Shown here one piece after another: positions 37,101 to 44,953 of a stretch of 64,000 nt of DNA. The number at the start of each line of letters is the position of its first letter. Position 1 is the stretch's first letter. The stretch comes from Thermoflexibacter ruber (GTDB taxonomy: Bacteria > Bacteroidota > Bacteroidia > Cytophagales > Thermoflexibacteraceae). The notes under the pieces are model-generated. The model did no database searches. It saw only the letters and a program-made list of their open reading frames with translations, and was not told where the DNA came from. A program made the translations under genes and the position numbers. The stretch spans positions 1 to 64,000 of the forward strand of contig NZ_FONY01000011.1 of assembly GCF_900113045.1 (NCBI RefSeq), in the 5' to 3' direction.

Positions 37101-39720
37101 ATTGCTGAAAATATCTTTTTAATTCTCCAGATTTGTTTTTAGGTAAAGCTAAACGCAATACCCCATTGGCACTTTTTACTTTGTTTGCCATTTCTTTGAA
37201 ATTCCCCAGTGAATCTTTAACAGGTCTATTGAGTGAATCTCTCTCGATAAAACCAATTTCTGCCTCTTTCATGGCTACTTGGAAAGTATCATAATCAAAA
37301 GTTAAGCCTTTGGCGCGATAGTTTGCCTGCCCTACGGTTTGTATTTCTCCATCAAAAACCAATCTACGATTTTGCTTGATTATCACCTTTTTACTCTTTG
37401 GTTTCGCCCAAACGTCTAAGCGGTCTTTGGGCAAGGTATCGTTAGCATCGTCTTCTAAACTTAGGTTAGGGCGGCGGCGCAGCGGGAAAATAGGCACATC
37501 ATTGACTATCAAATCATTGGTATTCAAGTCCAACTTCATATTGGTATGCGCGCCCTCTGAAAGTGAGAAAAGTTCTAATTTATCATAGTCCAAAGCCCCA
37601 TTGTACGCATTGGCGTAAAGCACTCCTTTGCGGGTAAGTCTTACCGAATCGCTAAAACTCGTGTAGCCGTCAAAAGTAACATAACCTAATCTTTGTAAAC
37701 TTTTCATTGAGGAACGAATATGCTCGGGTTTACGCTTGACAAAGTTGGCTAAACCTGACATAGTAAATTTAGTAGATTTGATTTGCTTAGAGTATGCCAA
37801 AGCTGCCGCCAAAGGGTGATAATCATTCAATCCTTTGAGTCTAATGTATTCATACTCATTGAAATAGTCCATAGAACGAACCTCTGCTTTGATTTTGTCC
37901 ATAGAAATATCCTCTGCATAGTTTTTGACTACATCGCCGCTACCTGTCATTCCTTTGGCGATGGCTTTGGGGTTTTTGGACAATGCGTAATCCTCTTGTG
38001 GGCGGTTAGAAACTTCCATTACATCAGGATTAAATCCTCGCTTTTCTTTTTGTTTTTCGGCTTCTTTCCTTGCTTTTTCTGCCTCTTTTTCTTTTTGTTT
38101 TTCGCTTTTATTTGCCTCCTTTTCGGCTTGTTTTTTTGCCTCCTCTTCGTCTATAGCTTGCAAGCCTTTAAGTTTGGCTTTCTTATTGGGGTCTTCGGTC
38201 ATAGAAACTTTGGCAGAGTCAGGGATATTGCCTGTAAGCATCGCAATCGTCATGCTGTCTTGGGTTACGTTCCACTCTACGTAGTCTGCAAAAATTTCCA
38301 TGCGGTGATAGGAGTCAAAAAAAGGAGCATAGCGATATTCGTGTTTTTCTTTCCTTGCTCTCAACAGCCCTGTATTTAAGTTATAGCGAAGTTGCGCCCC
38401 ATTATGCTCTATAAAAAGGCTGTCGTTATTGTGCATAAAAATTTTTATTTGGGCAAGTGGGTTGAGAATCAAAGAATCAGAAAAGAAAAACTCCTGCCTT
38501 GAGCTTGCCTCAAACTTTTTCTGACCGTTCCGACTAATTGTAATTTTAGAAGGCAAATTACTCAAATTTACACTTGAAAAACGCCTGCCTACTAAGCTAC
38601 ATCCTCCTTTGTAAGTTACCTCTTTGGCTATATTTTTTACTATAGCATCAGCGTAATAGGAGGTAAATTTAGGATAGCGTACATATTCCCTTTTAGCTAC
38701 TCTTTCACTTTTGTACTCAAAGTCCCCTAATACTGTGCCTTCAATTTTTGATTTGTAGGTAAGTTTGCAATACAATGCCTTGAGTTCGGGAAGTCTTGTA
38801 TTGAACTCATAGTTGTCCAACTCACAAAACGCATCGGTAGGCGAAATCCCCTCTCCTTCCCAATCCGCTGTACCTCCCGTGCCATGAAAAGTATAAGCTG
38901 CAAGCTCGACCTTGCCCGTAGTCCCTTTGATTTTCAAGGTGTCGTACAGGGAGAGCATCTCTAAATCAATATTTTCAAACTTAATAACGGGTCCTGTTAC
39001 AGGTCTTTGAATAGGCTTTTCAAAAATATACTTGCTTAATAAGACTGGTGGCTCAGCTACAGGTCCGGTTTCAAAACCTTTGAGTGCCTCGTCTGCGGTG
39101 TAGAAGCCAGAAGTATCAAACTCTGAGGAAGGAGCCTCTACTGCTACAGTATCTTCCGAAGCGGCTATGGCAATGTCTTCTTTGAGCAATTCGGTAGCGG
39201 CATTTACATACTCAAAAGTAAATTTGGCATTTTTTGAAACCCTCAAATTGTAGGAAGGTGATTTATAGAGTAAGTCTTCCTCTAAGAATGAGCGAGAGTT
39301 GGTGAAAAATCTTGAAAGTATATACACACTGTAATTATAACGCTCTGCCGTTTTTCCTGCGGTTTCTATAAACTTGCTCACTTCCTCCGAACTCACCCGC
39401 TTGATGTCCACCAAAGCAGTAATACAGCCATAAAAGTTCTCCAAATGCACGAGAGGGTCTAAGGCTTTGATAGAGATAGCTTTACTTATCTCAAATACTT
39501 TTTTCTGTTGCTCAGGAGAGAGCTTCCCCCAAGTTGCCTCGAACTTGCTTTCTGTTTCGTTTGCCCTGCGACTTGCCGACTTTGAGAGTGCGGCTTTAAT
39601 ATCCTGAAGGAAAGTAGCTTCATTGGTTAGTTTAGCTACTTGAGCTTTAGCAGAAGTAGCCCCTACTACCCAAAATAAGAGCAAGCAAAAATACCACAAA
39701 ATCGTTTTTATATTTTTCAT
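34192..39720 (-). CDS. Very large exported protein of unknown function (about 1842 residues)
   Basis: I do not recognise this protein. It starts at ATG 39720 with a signal peptide (MKNIKTILWYFCLLLFWVVG, cut after AKAQ). The N-terminal 190 residues are helical. A long beta-rich body of repeated strand patterns follows, some of which (for example GTTALYDINNHTLNVGGVPFI) resemble LptA/OstA-type stacked beta repeats. A Lys/Glu-rich stretch with the EEAKKQAEK and EKEAEKARKEAEK pattern (about 515-570) is a likely coiled coil. Next, about 620-740, is a segment (SGLANFVKRKPEHIRSSMKSLQ) that looks like a winged helix. The C-terminus is acidic (EPEEEDDDTNTIEEEKDDDGDGR). It is probably periplasmic. The gene stands alone and converges with the propeller gene. 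Confidence 0.7.
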   Translation of the reverse strand: MKNIKTILWYFCLLLFWVVGATSAKAQVAKLTNEATFLQDIKAALSKSASRRANETESKFEATWGKLSPEQQKKVFEISKAISIKALDPLVHLENFYGCITALVDIKRVSSEEVSKFIETAGKTAERYNYSVYILSRFFTNSRSFLEEDLLYKSPSYNLRVSKNAKFTFEYVNAATELLKEDIAIAASEDTVAVEAPSSEFDTSGFYTADEALKGFETGPVAEPPVLLSKYIFEKPIQRPVTGPVIKFENIDLEMLSLYDTLKIKGTTGKVELAAYTFHGTGGTADWEGEGISPTDAFCELDNYEFNTRLPELKALYCKLTYKSKIEGTVLGDFEYKSERVAKREYVRYPKFTSYYADAIVKNIAKEVTYKGGCSLVGRRFSSVNLSNLPSKITISRNGQKKFEASSRQEFFFSDSLILNPLAQIKIFMHNNDSLFIEHNGAQLRYNLNTGLLRARKEKHEYRYAPFFDSYHRMEIFADYVEWNVTQDSMTIAMLTGNIPDSAKVSMTEDPNKKAKLKGLQAIDEEEAKKQAEKEANKSEKQKEKEAEKARKEAEKQKEKRGFNPDVMEVSNRPQEDYALSKNPKAIAKGMTGSGDVVKNYAEDISMDKIKAEVRSMDYFNEYEYIRLKGLNDYHPLAAALAYSKQIKSTKFTMSGLANFVKRKPEHIRSSMKSLQRLGYVTFDGYTSFSDSVRLTRKGVLYANAYNGALDYDKLELFSLSEGAHTNMKLDLNTNDLIVNDVPIFPLRRRPNLSLEDDANDTLPKDRLDVWAKPKSKKVIIKQNRRLVFDGEIQTVGQANYRAKGLTFDYDTFQVAMKEAEIGFIERDSLNRPVKDSLGNFKEMANKVKSANGVLRLALPKNKSGELKRYFQQSKPYPYFAAEPGAYIAFDGKEVLDGSYSQIDSTTGRNKVRIDLEKFRMDSLTSRGVEKTVLDGMFHSGGIFPDFKITARIMPDKSFGFMHDFKNHRDSLDKEPTGKYAEGYPLYRNIKGENAAIFTDHDDEKRWAYDRHEKDGKEITNQWNIMLNNQGIRGNGKINYLTAQLSSNDYVFYPDSTTALGKMAIKKKMLLKTDLTLSKTNFDKLPPVEPQSWGFIEANPNFNGISYPDVSMRNFRMNWAVRADSMRLTSTFDEVKDPNNPKKTIKKPIPFEIYGKPVAYKLDANDTSLVSTFEGTLVLNPKQLAGDGTIQNKGAIAKSDNFVFQMSRYHADNAEYFEIKSTDPKKPALRAENVRIDYDLEERFSTIVTNNPRRQNFKFPFVEYATSLGQARWEFDAKKVIMNVAAGSDATTSIFTSTHYKKSDSLNVSFIGTTALYDINNHTLNVGGVPFIRSVDAEIVPDSGLVTVKEGAKMEELRNCNVRIMIGKDTAHVLRNANITIHNRQKYTGNGIYYYTNDVPHTYKIKFSEFLFNKKDSLNPDKKHFTYAEAYITEEDNFEKQGGKLFKGIVKMYATRKELEFDGYIKDSDDPEGLWIRTSGGSGQILTHSGNEKDADGQKVETGLYLSHDLEQEGSGLYTVINKPLNHKRDIPLFLPDKGADIRQDPKTKKYTIAYKERQPLEGQKEAENYIGNKLTYSNATGEVEFEGEVNLFNYNKPNFTIKTSCIGKGNMKTNIYSMNAMLTLDLGTLSGDAFREMASNILSQADAEDSPIANNDDLLYKLGAQVSEAELKAHIRRMQNGRGELSRLLDKKALVISDVTLKWSKEYKAFYSVGKIQLASIYNKNISQSIDGYIEIPMVPNDEKVTLNIYLEISPKRWYYISYRKDKLYLLSSNTKFNDIADPKKKQSKDGYELLPKSARIGFVSRFRRAYLGLDTPIEPEEEDDDTNTIEEEKDDDGDGR

Positions 39721-39744
39721 AATTAATGAGTTATTTCTAATCAT

Positions 39745-40087
39745 TGATACCCCATAATTGATAACAGAACCTAATAAAAAGTAAACTAATTTTTCTTTGT
39801 TTCAGAAAAAAGAAAGGCATTTTTATTTTAACGCAAAAAAGATTCAACATGGTGTTAAAAATCCTAAATTTACAAAATAAGTAAGATAAAGTTTGCCACA
39901 AAATGGATTTTTTGCGGTTATATAAAAAAAAGAAAATTTATTTGTTTTCAAGTTTCCTATTTCTAACTTTGCCATGCGTTTTTGTATTATATATATACTT
40001 AAAAAATTGATTATTAATGAATTATTAAGCAAATATGAAGTTAAAATCTTTTAAACAATTCTAATTTTTTTCTGTTCTTTTATTAAC
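39745..40087. other. AT-rich intergenic region between divergent genes
   Basis: This stretch separates the giant secreted-protein gene (minus) from the fasciclin lipoprotein gene (plus) and must carry both promoters. I see no RNA gene or repeat. A short minus-strand frame at 39844-40032 has no domain pattern and is not counted as a gene. Confidence 0.5.
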
Positions 40088-40095
40088 TAATTTTG
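40088..40095 (+). promoter_or_regulatory. -7 promoter box TAATTTTG of the fasciclin gene
   Basis: TAATTTTG fits the TAnnTTTG consensus and is 46 bp before the fasciclin ATG. No good -33 element is visible. Confidence 0.5.
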
Positions 40096-40141
40096 CATTC
40101 ATCACAAATATTAATTAACCTATCAAAACATTAGAAAAACT

Positions 40142-40732
40142 ATGAGATTTTTAGCAGTATTATTTACAGTTACTGTATTTGCGGTAGCATTTACAGGTTG
40201 CGGAAAAGGCGAAAAAGAAGCCCAAGAAAAAGCACGCCAAGACTCTATCAGAGTAGCTGATTCTATGGCAAAAGCAGAGGCTGCTGCAAAAAGAGTGGCT
40301 GATTCTTTAGCGGCATTGCCAAAAACTATTGCAGAGGAAGCTATGAAAATCAGCGATTTAAGCACACTTGTATCAGCCTTGCAAGCAGCTGAGTTGGTAG
40401 ATGTATTTAAAGGTAGTGATGCCTATACTGTGTTTGCCCCTACTAATAAGGCTTTTGCTACAATTCAAAAAGATGTAGATATGCTTTTGAAGCCAGAGAA
40501 CAAGTCTAAGTTGCAGAATGTGTTGAAGTATCACGTAGTAGCGGGTGCAGTAAAGTCTTCTGATTTGAAAGATGGTCAGAAAGTAAAGACCTTGCAAGGT
40601 GAAGAGCTAACTGTATCTATCAAAGACGGTAAAGTAATGATTAACGGGGCAGAAGTTACTACTGCTGATGCTCCTGCAAGCAATGGTGTAGTTCATATCA
40701 TTAGCAAGGTAGTATTGCCAAAGAAAATGTAA
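40142..40732 (+). CDS. Fasciclin-domain lipoprotein
   Basis: A 196-residue lipoprotein. The signal ends in a lipobox at AFTGC (Cys20). A charged helical spacer with repeated RVADSMAKAEAAAKRVADSLA-like sequence (about 33-55) acts as a tether. The fasciclin (FAS1) domain runs from about 60 to 196: LSTLVSALQAAELVDVFKGSDAYTVFAPTNKAFATI is the H1 region, and LQNVLKYHVVAGAVKSSDL with NGVVHIISKVVLP the H2 region. FAS1 domains mediate adhesion. The spacer holds an internal direct repeat of ADS(M/L)AxxxA. It is a single gene followed by a terminator. Confidence 0.95.
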   Translation: MRFLAVLFTVTVFAVAFTGCGKGEKEAQEKARQDSIRVADSMAKAEAAAKRVADSLAALPKTIAEEAMKISDLSTLVSALQAAELVDVFKGSDAYTVFAPTNKAFATIQKDVDMLLKPENKSKLQNVLKYHVVAGAVKSSDLKDGQKVKTLQGEELTVSIKDGKVMINGAEVTTADAPASNGVVHIISKVVLPKKM

Positions 40733-40769
40733 GATTTTTTAGCAGTTTTATTTTAATTAATCGATGCTT

Positions 40770-40811
40770 AAACCCTTAATGTTCTTAAAACATTGAGGGT
40801 TTGATTTTTTT
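40770..40811 (+). terminator. Terminator after the fasciclin gene
   Basis: AAACCCTTAATGTT pairs with AACATTGAGGGTTT (one G-T pair) and is followed by a T-run. It lies 38 bp after the stop. Confidence 0.8.
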
Positions 40812-40833
40812 AGGAAAGGTAGGATTTTATGAT

Positions 40834-40841
40834 TACTTTTG
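40834..40841 (+). promoter_or_regulatory. -7 promoter box TACTTTTG of the capA-murQ-nuclease cluster
   Basis: TACTTTTG matches the -7 consensus and sits 43 bp before ATG 40884. The TTG at 40839, which could be read as a start codon, lies inside this box and is therefore rejected as the translation start. Confidence 0.55.
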
Positions 40842-40883
40842 CACAAAATAACCAGAAACCAAAACAATAAACGAGATAACTTA

Positions 40884-42194
40884 ATGTTTGCTGACTTGAT
40901 GCGTACTACCTTACCTATTGTAAGCCTGATTTTATTTTTTTACCTGATTTTTGAACCTACTCCATATAGGAAAGCCCCAAGGGAAAAAGAAAAAACCAAG
41001 GATAGTCTTATTTATCTGTCTATCACTACTGTAGGTGATTTGATGTGTCATAGTAGCCAATACCATTACGCTAAAAATGAAGATGATACTTATAATTTCC
41101 TGCCTGTATTTGATTTAGTTAAAGATTATTTAAGCGATGCAGACTTTACTATTGCCAACTTAGAAACTGTTTTAGCAGGCACAACCAAGCATTTTTCAGG
41201 CTATCCTCAATTCAATACCCCCAATGAGTATGCAGATGCACTTAAAAGAGTTGGTTTTGATGCCTTATTTACTACCAATAACCACTCCTACGACCAAGGA
41301 GACAATGGAGTTTTACGAACTTTAGATGAGTTGAAAGCGCGAAATATACCTGCAATCGGAACTTTTTATTCTCAAAAAGACAGAGACTCTGTCAGAGTTT
41401 TCGACATCAAGGGCTTTAAAATAGGTATTTTGGCTTACACTCAGTTCTCTAATATTACCGTTCCAGAAAGTAAAAAATTCTTGGTCAATCATATTGATTC
41501 TGCACTCATCGCCAAAGATATTAAACAAGCCAGAGCCAAAGGAGCAGAGTTAATACTGATAAATTTGCATTGGGGGGCAGAGTACCAACATTTTCCTAAT
41601 GAGTATCAAAAGAAAATAGGAAGCTATATAGCAAGTTTGGGAGCAGACATTATTTTTGGTGAGCATCCCCATGTCCTGCAACCGATTACTTTCCTAAAGA
41701 CAGGGGCAGGAGCTTCTTTGGACAGTTGTCTGCTTGCCTATTCTTTGGGCAATTTTATCTCTGCCCAATACAAACGCTATACTGATGCGGGCGTAATGCT
41801 TACTGTACGGTTAGCTAAAAATCTCAAAGACAATAAAATAAAAATTATTTCTGTTGAGTATGTCCCTACTTGGGTTTTTAAAGGCAAACTTGACGAAAAA
41901 ATGCAATTTAAAATTTTTCCTGCTTTTTTAGCAGAAGCAAAAAACTATCCTTTGACGATGAGAAACTTAATCCCGCAAGAGTTTAATCAACTTTCCGATG
42001 AGCATTTACAAAAAATGAAACAAGCAGGGGAAGATAGCAAAGAAATTTTGACCTACTACCAGAAAAATTTAAAAAATATTATTTGGAAAAAGCCTTTTGC
42101 CCAAGATAGTATTGTATCTTTACCTCTGAATATTAGTGCTTTACCAGATTCAGTCTTTAGGAAAAAAATACTGTTAAAACCCCAAGGAAAATAG
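40884..42194 (+). CDS. CapA-family metallophosphoesterase-like membrane protein
   Basis: A 436-residue protein beginning at ATG 40884 (MFADLMRTTL). An N-terminal transmembrane helix (LPIVSLILFFYLIFE) anchors it, facing outside. The CapA/poly-gamma-glutamate capsule fold shows the metal-binding pattern TTVGDLMCHSSQYHYA, FTIANLETVLAG, TTNNHSYDQGDNGV, NLHWGAEYQHFPN and FGEHPHVLQP. The family includes capsule enzymes and calcineurin-like phosphatases; the substrate here is unknown. It is the first of three closely spaced plus-strand genes (CapA, MurQ, S1/P1 nuclease). Confidence 0.9.
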   Translation: MFADLMRTTLPIVSLILFFYLIFEPTPYRKAPREKEKTKDSLIYLSITTVGDLMCHSSQYHYAKNEDDTYNFLPVFDLVKDYLSDADFTIANLETVLAGTTKHFSGYPQFNTPNEYADALKRVGFDALFTTNNHSYDQGDNGVLRTLDELKARNIPAIGTFYSQKDRDSVRVFDIKGFKIGILAYTQFSNITVPESKKFLVNHIDSALIAKDIKQARAKGAELILINLHWGAEYQHFPNEYQKKIGSYIASLGADIIFGEHPHVLQPITFLKTGAGASLDSCLLAYSLGNFISAQYKRYTDAGVMLTVRLAKNLKDNKIKIISVEYVPTWVFKGKLDEKMQFKIFPAFLAEAKNYPLTMRNLIPQEFNQLSDEHLQKMKQAGEDSKEILTYYQKNLKNIIWKKPFAQDSIVSLPLNISALPDSVFRKKILLKPQGK

Positions 42195-42224
42195 TATATC
42201 TATTCAAATCAAAACATTGATGCT

Positions 42225-43028
42225 ATGTCTATCACAGAGTCAAGTTCTTACTACGAAGATTTAGAAAAAATGTCAGTCTTAGATTTGCTGACAAATATTA
42301 ACAATGAGGATAAAAAAGTACCTATAGCAGTAGAAAAAGCTATTCCCCAAATAGAAAAATTAGTAACAGCAATAGTGGCGCGAATGAAAAGAGGAGGGAG
42401 GCTTTTTTACATAGGAGCAGGAACAAGTGGGCGGTTGGGAATAGTTGATGCCTCAGAATGTCCACCAACCTATGGTGTACCTCATGGCTTGGTAGTAGGC
42501 ATTATAGCTGGTGGAGATACAGCCATTCGCAAAGCAGTAGAGTTTGCCGAAGATGATGAAATGCAAGCATGGAAAGATTTGCAGGAACATTTGGTCAATG
42601 AAGACGATACTGTAATAGGCATAGCCGCCTCAGGGCGTACTCCTTATGTAATTGGAGGCGTGAGAGATGCCCGCAAAAATGGCTTACTTACAGGGTGTAT
42701 TACTTGCAATCCAGCCACCAAGTTAGCCGAGTCTGTAGAGTTTCCTGTTGAGGTTATTGTAGGACCTGAGTTTGTAACAGGTAGTACACGTATGAAGTCG
42801 GGGACTGCTCAAAAACTGGTACTAAATATGATTTCTACCAGTGTAATGGTACAGTTAGGACGTGTCAAAGGCAACCGCATGGTAGATATGCAGCTCTCTA
42901 ACAACAAGTTAGTAGATAGAGGTACGCGTATGGTCATGGAAGCATTAGAGATTCCTTATGAACAAGCCTCTCAACTTTTAGAAAAATATGGAAGTGTAAG
43001 AAAAGCTATAGATGGATATAGAAAATAA
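42225..43028 (+). CDS. murQ: N-acetylmuramic acid 6-phosphate etherase MurQ
   Basis: A 267-residue cytoplasmic lyase that removes lactate from MurNAc-6-phosphate in peptidoglycan recycling, yielding GlcNAc-6-phosphate. Landmarks of the SIS fold are present: LFYIGAGTSGRLGIVDASECPPTYG, VIGIAASGRTPYVIGG, ATKLAESVEFPVEVIVGPEFVTGSTRMKSGTAQKLVLNMIST and VDMQLSNNKLVDRGTRMV. The protein is shorter than the E. coli enzyme at the C-terminus, as is usual in Bacteroidota. It lies 30 bp after the CapA gene. The amidase at 12026-13318 may feed the same recycling pathway. Confidence 0.97.
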   Translation: MSITESSSYYEDLEKMSVLDLLTNINNEDKKVPIAVEKAIPQIEKLVTAIVARMKRGGRLFYIGAGTSGRLGIVDASECPPTYGVPHGLVVGIIAGGDTAIRKAVEFAEDDEMQAWKDLQEHLVNEDDTVIGIAASGRTPYVIGGVRDARKNGLLTGCITCNPATKLAESVEFPVEVIVGPEFVTGSTRMKSGTAQKLVLNMISTSVMVQLGRVKGNRMVDMQLSNNKLVDRGTRMVMEALEIPYEQASQLLEKYGSVRKAIDGYRK

Positions 43029-43066
43029 AAACAATCATACAACTAAAAAATAGAATGATACTTACC

Positions 43067-43867
43067 ATGAAATATCTATTGCAATTTTTTGCGTTACTAA
43101 TTTTTTTGACTTTACATATTTCAGTAGCCAATGCCAAAAACGTTAAACCTTATTGGGGAGATACAGGGCATCGAGTCATTGGATATATTGCAGATAAGCA
43201 TTTGAGCAAGAAAGCACGCAGAATGGTCAAGCAAATTCTTGGCAATGAATCGCTGGCAATGTCAAGCACATGGGCAGATTTCATCAAATCAGACTCTATA
43301 CTCAATGCTCAGACTTCTGCGTGGCACTATGTCAATATTCCCGATGGACAGACCTATGAGCAGATGCAAAAGAATCCACAGGGAGATGTGATAGAAGCCA
43401 CAGACAGAATGATAAGGGATTTGAAAGCCCCTAATTTAAGCATAGAAAAAAAGAGATTTGCACTTCGTTTTTTGGTGCATCTCATTGGCGACCTTCACCA
43501 ACCTCTACATGCAGGTAAGGCTGAGGATTTGGGAGGAAACAGAATTAGGATAAGATGGTTTGGGAGGGACAGCAATTTGCATAGGTTATGGGACTCAGAC
43601 CTCATAGACCATCTTAATTTGAGCTATACCGAACTTGCAGAAGCCATCAACTTTCCTACTCAAGAGCAGATTCGCCTGTGGCAAAGCACAGACCATAGAG
43701 TTTGGGTAGAGGAGTCAAGAATCTTAGCTCAAAAAGTATATAATTCTGCTAAAAATAACGATAACTTAGGGTATCGCTATGCATACGATTTTGATGAAGA
43801 CTTAAAACTTAAATTATTACAAGGAGGTGTTAGATTAGCTGGCTTGTTAAATCAGATATTTAATTGA
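43067..43867 (+). CDS. Secreted S1/P1-family nuclease
   Basis: A 266-residue exported nuclease starting at ATG 43067 (MKYLLQFF), with a signal peptide ending near ISVANA. Zinc ligands of the S1/P1 fold are visible: the Trp and His of YWGDTGHRVIGYIAD, then TWADFIKSD, SAWHYVNIP, FLVHLIGDLHQPLHAG, and GGNRIRIRWFGRDSNLHRLWDSDLID. The enzyme cuts single-stranded RNA and DNA and can act as a 3'-nucleotidase to gain phosphate and nucleosides. It is the third gene of the CapA-MurQ cluster (38 bp gap) and converges with the Rpn gene. Confidence 0.95.
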   Translation: MKYLLQFFALLIFLTLHISVANAKNVKPYWGDTGHRVIGYIADKHLSKKARRMVKQILGNESLAMSSTWADFIKSDSILNAQTSAWHYVNIPDGQTYEQMQKNPQGDVIEATDRMIRDLKAPNLSIEKKRFALRFLVHLIGDLHQPLHAGKAEDLGGNRIRIRWFGRDSNLHRLWDSDLIDHLNLSYTELAEAINFPTQEQIRLWQSTDHRVWVEESRILAQKVYNSAKNNDNLGYRYAYDFDEDLKLKLLQGGVRLAGLLNQIFN

Positions 43868-43894
43868 TAATGAGTATTATGCTAAAAAATAAAC

Positions 43895-44890
43895 CTACTT
43901 GAAGGAGTTGAAAATAGTCATTACCTCTTCCAAAGAAAGACCGGTGAGTTCACTTGTTTCCTCAACACTCATTCCTTTGGCGTGGCATTTTTCTATGACC
44001 TGCCTCATTTTCTGCCAAATTTCCTCTTTTTGCCTTCTTTCTTCCTCTTTTTGCCTTCTTTCTTCTTCTGCTTTTTGTGTAGCTTTTTCTACTTCCTTCT
44101 TCGCTTCCTCTATCATACGTTCATAGTCTTCCAATTCCGACAAAAAGTCATCTTCCAATTGCATTTTGTTTCTTACCACCTGCTCGCTTGCCGCCTTCTG
44201 CAAACGCCTGATAACGGCTCGGTATTTCTCAGGAAAATCCTCTTCGCTCACATTCAAGATATGATGACTTGCATCTATGCTACTTTGGTCAAAAATACTC
44301 AAGAGGACTTCCAATTCATTGCGTTTTTTCTCACTCAAATCTGGGATACTGATAATGTAACTCTTGTGGGTAAGACTTTCTACAAAATCTTCTCTATGCT
44401 CTATCTTTTTACCTGAATACAAATCTATTGCCTCATTATTGACCATGACAATAGGAATGCCTTGCAGTTTGTCCAGTCTTTCTCCTAAAAAATAAATACT
44501 TACGATAGGAAACCCTACCTTTATCTCCTTGCCACTTTGGGTTTTCTTGATGAAAAAATAGTCAGGATTTTGGTATTGCTTGCCTAAGTACTTGCGAAAA
44601 CGCATGATGTCGTTGAGCAGTTTTGCTTTCTGAATTTCTATGATGATGACTTGTTCTCCTTCTTCTGTTTGTACTTTGGCAGAGAAATCCAAGCGATAGA
44701 CGGTAAGTTGGGGAATAAACTCCTCTTTTGTTCTTCTTACCAAATCCAATTCTCCAGAAATTTCTTGGGGCAGGAAATCCAACTCCAAGATTTCTTGCCC
44801 AATAATAGCAGAAAGCAGGAGTTTAGCCACCTTGCTGTCCTCCATGAGGTACTTAAAAACTACATCGTATATAGGATTGGCTATGAGCAT
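43895..44890 (-). CDS. Rpn/PD-(D/E)XK-type transposase-like nuclease with a coiled-coil tail
   Basis: A 331-residue protein of the PD-(D/E)XK nuclease family transposase group (Rpn/PDDEXK_2 type). The start NPIYDVVFKYLMED and the body with YRLDFSAKVQTEEGEQVIIIEIQKAK supply the PD-EXK-like core (Asp in LDF, Glu and Gln in IEIQK). It probably promotes recombination or restricts DNA in some settings; the role is unsure. After residue 235 the protein is a charged coiled coil with an EERRQKEEERRQKEE block encoded by a perfect 21-bp tandem repeat at 44021-44062. The very end (MSVEETSELTGLSLEEVMTIF) looks like a small helical domain. It is a single gene. Confidence 0.85.
   Translation of the reverse strand: MLIANPIYDVVFKYLMEDSKVAKLLLSAIIGQEILELDFLPQEISGELDLVRRTKEEFIPQLTVYRLDFSAKVQTEEGEQVIIIEIQKAKLLNDIMRFRKYLGKQYQNPDYFFIKKTQSGKEIKVGFPIVSIYFLGERLDKLQGIPIVMVNNEAIDLYSGKKIEHREDFVESLTHKSYIISIPDLSEKKRNELEVLLSIFDQSSIDASHHILNVSEEDFPEKYRAVIRRLQKAASEQVVRNKMQLEDDFLSELEDYERMIEEAKKEVEKATQKAEEERRQKEEERRQKEEIWQKMRQVIEKCHAKGMSVEETSELTGLSLEEVMTIFNSFK
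44021..44062. repeat. 21-bp perfect tandem repeat (two copies) inside the Rpn gene
   Basis: The unit ttcctctttttgccttctttc occurs twice in a row, then continues partly. On the minus strand each copy encodes one heptad of the charged coiled coil (EERRQKE). The exact repeat could expand or contract by slippage in steps of seven residues without a frameshift. Confidence 0.85.
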
Positions 44891-44953
44891 GGGTGTATGT
44901 TTTTCATGTAAAAATACAAAAAATAAATGAAATAAAATTTTGTATCAAGAGTT

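Noticed and set aside
37783-38379. A 198-codon plus-strand frame inside the giant secreted-protein gene
   Set aside because: It is antisense to the Lys/Glu-rich coiled-coil part. Its Phe/Leu-rich product is the expected shadow of that composition.
39844-40032. A 62-codon minus-strand frame in the gap before the fasciclin gene
   Set aside because: It has no domain or signal pattern and lies in the promoter-bearing intergenic region; chance is the simplest explanation.
40839-42194. TTG 40839 as the start of the CapA protein
   Set aside because: The TTG lies inside the TACTTTTG promoter box, and the residues after it are not signal-like. ATG 40884 is followed by a transmembrane helix.
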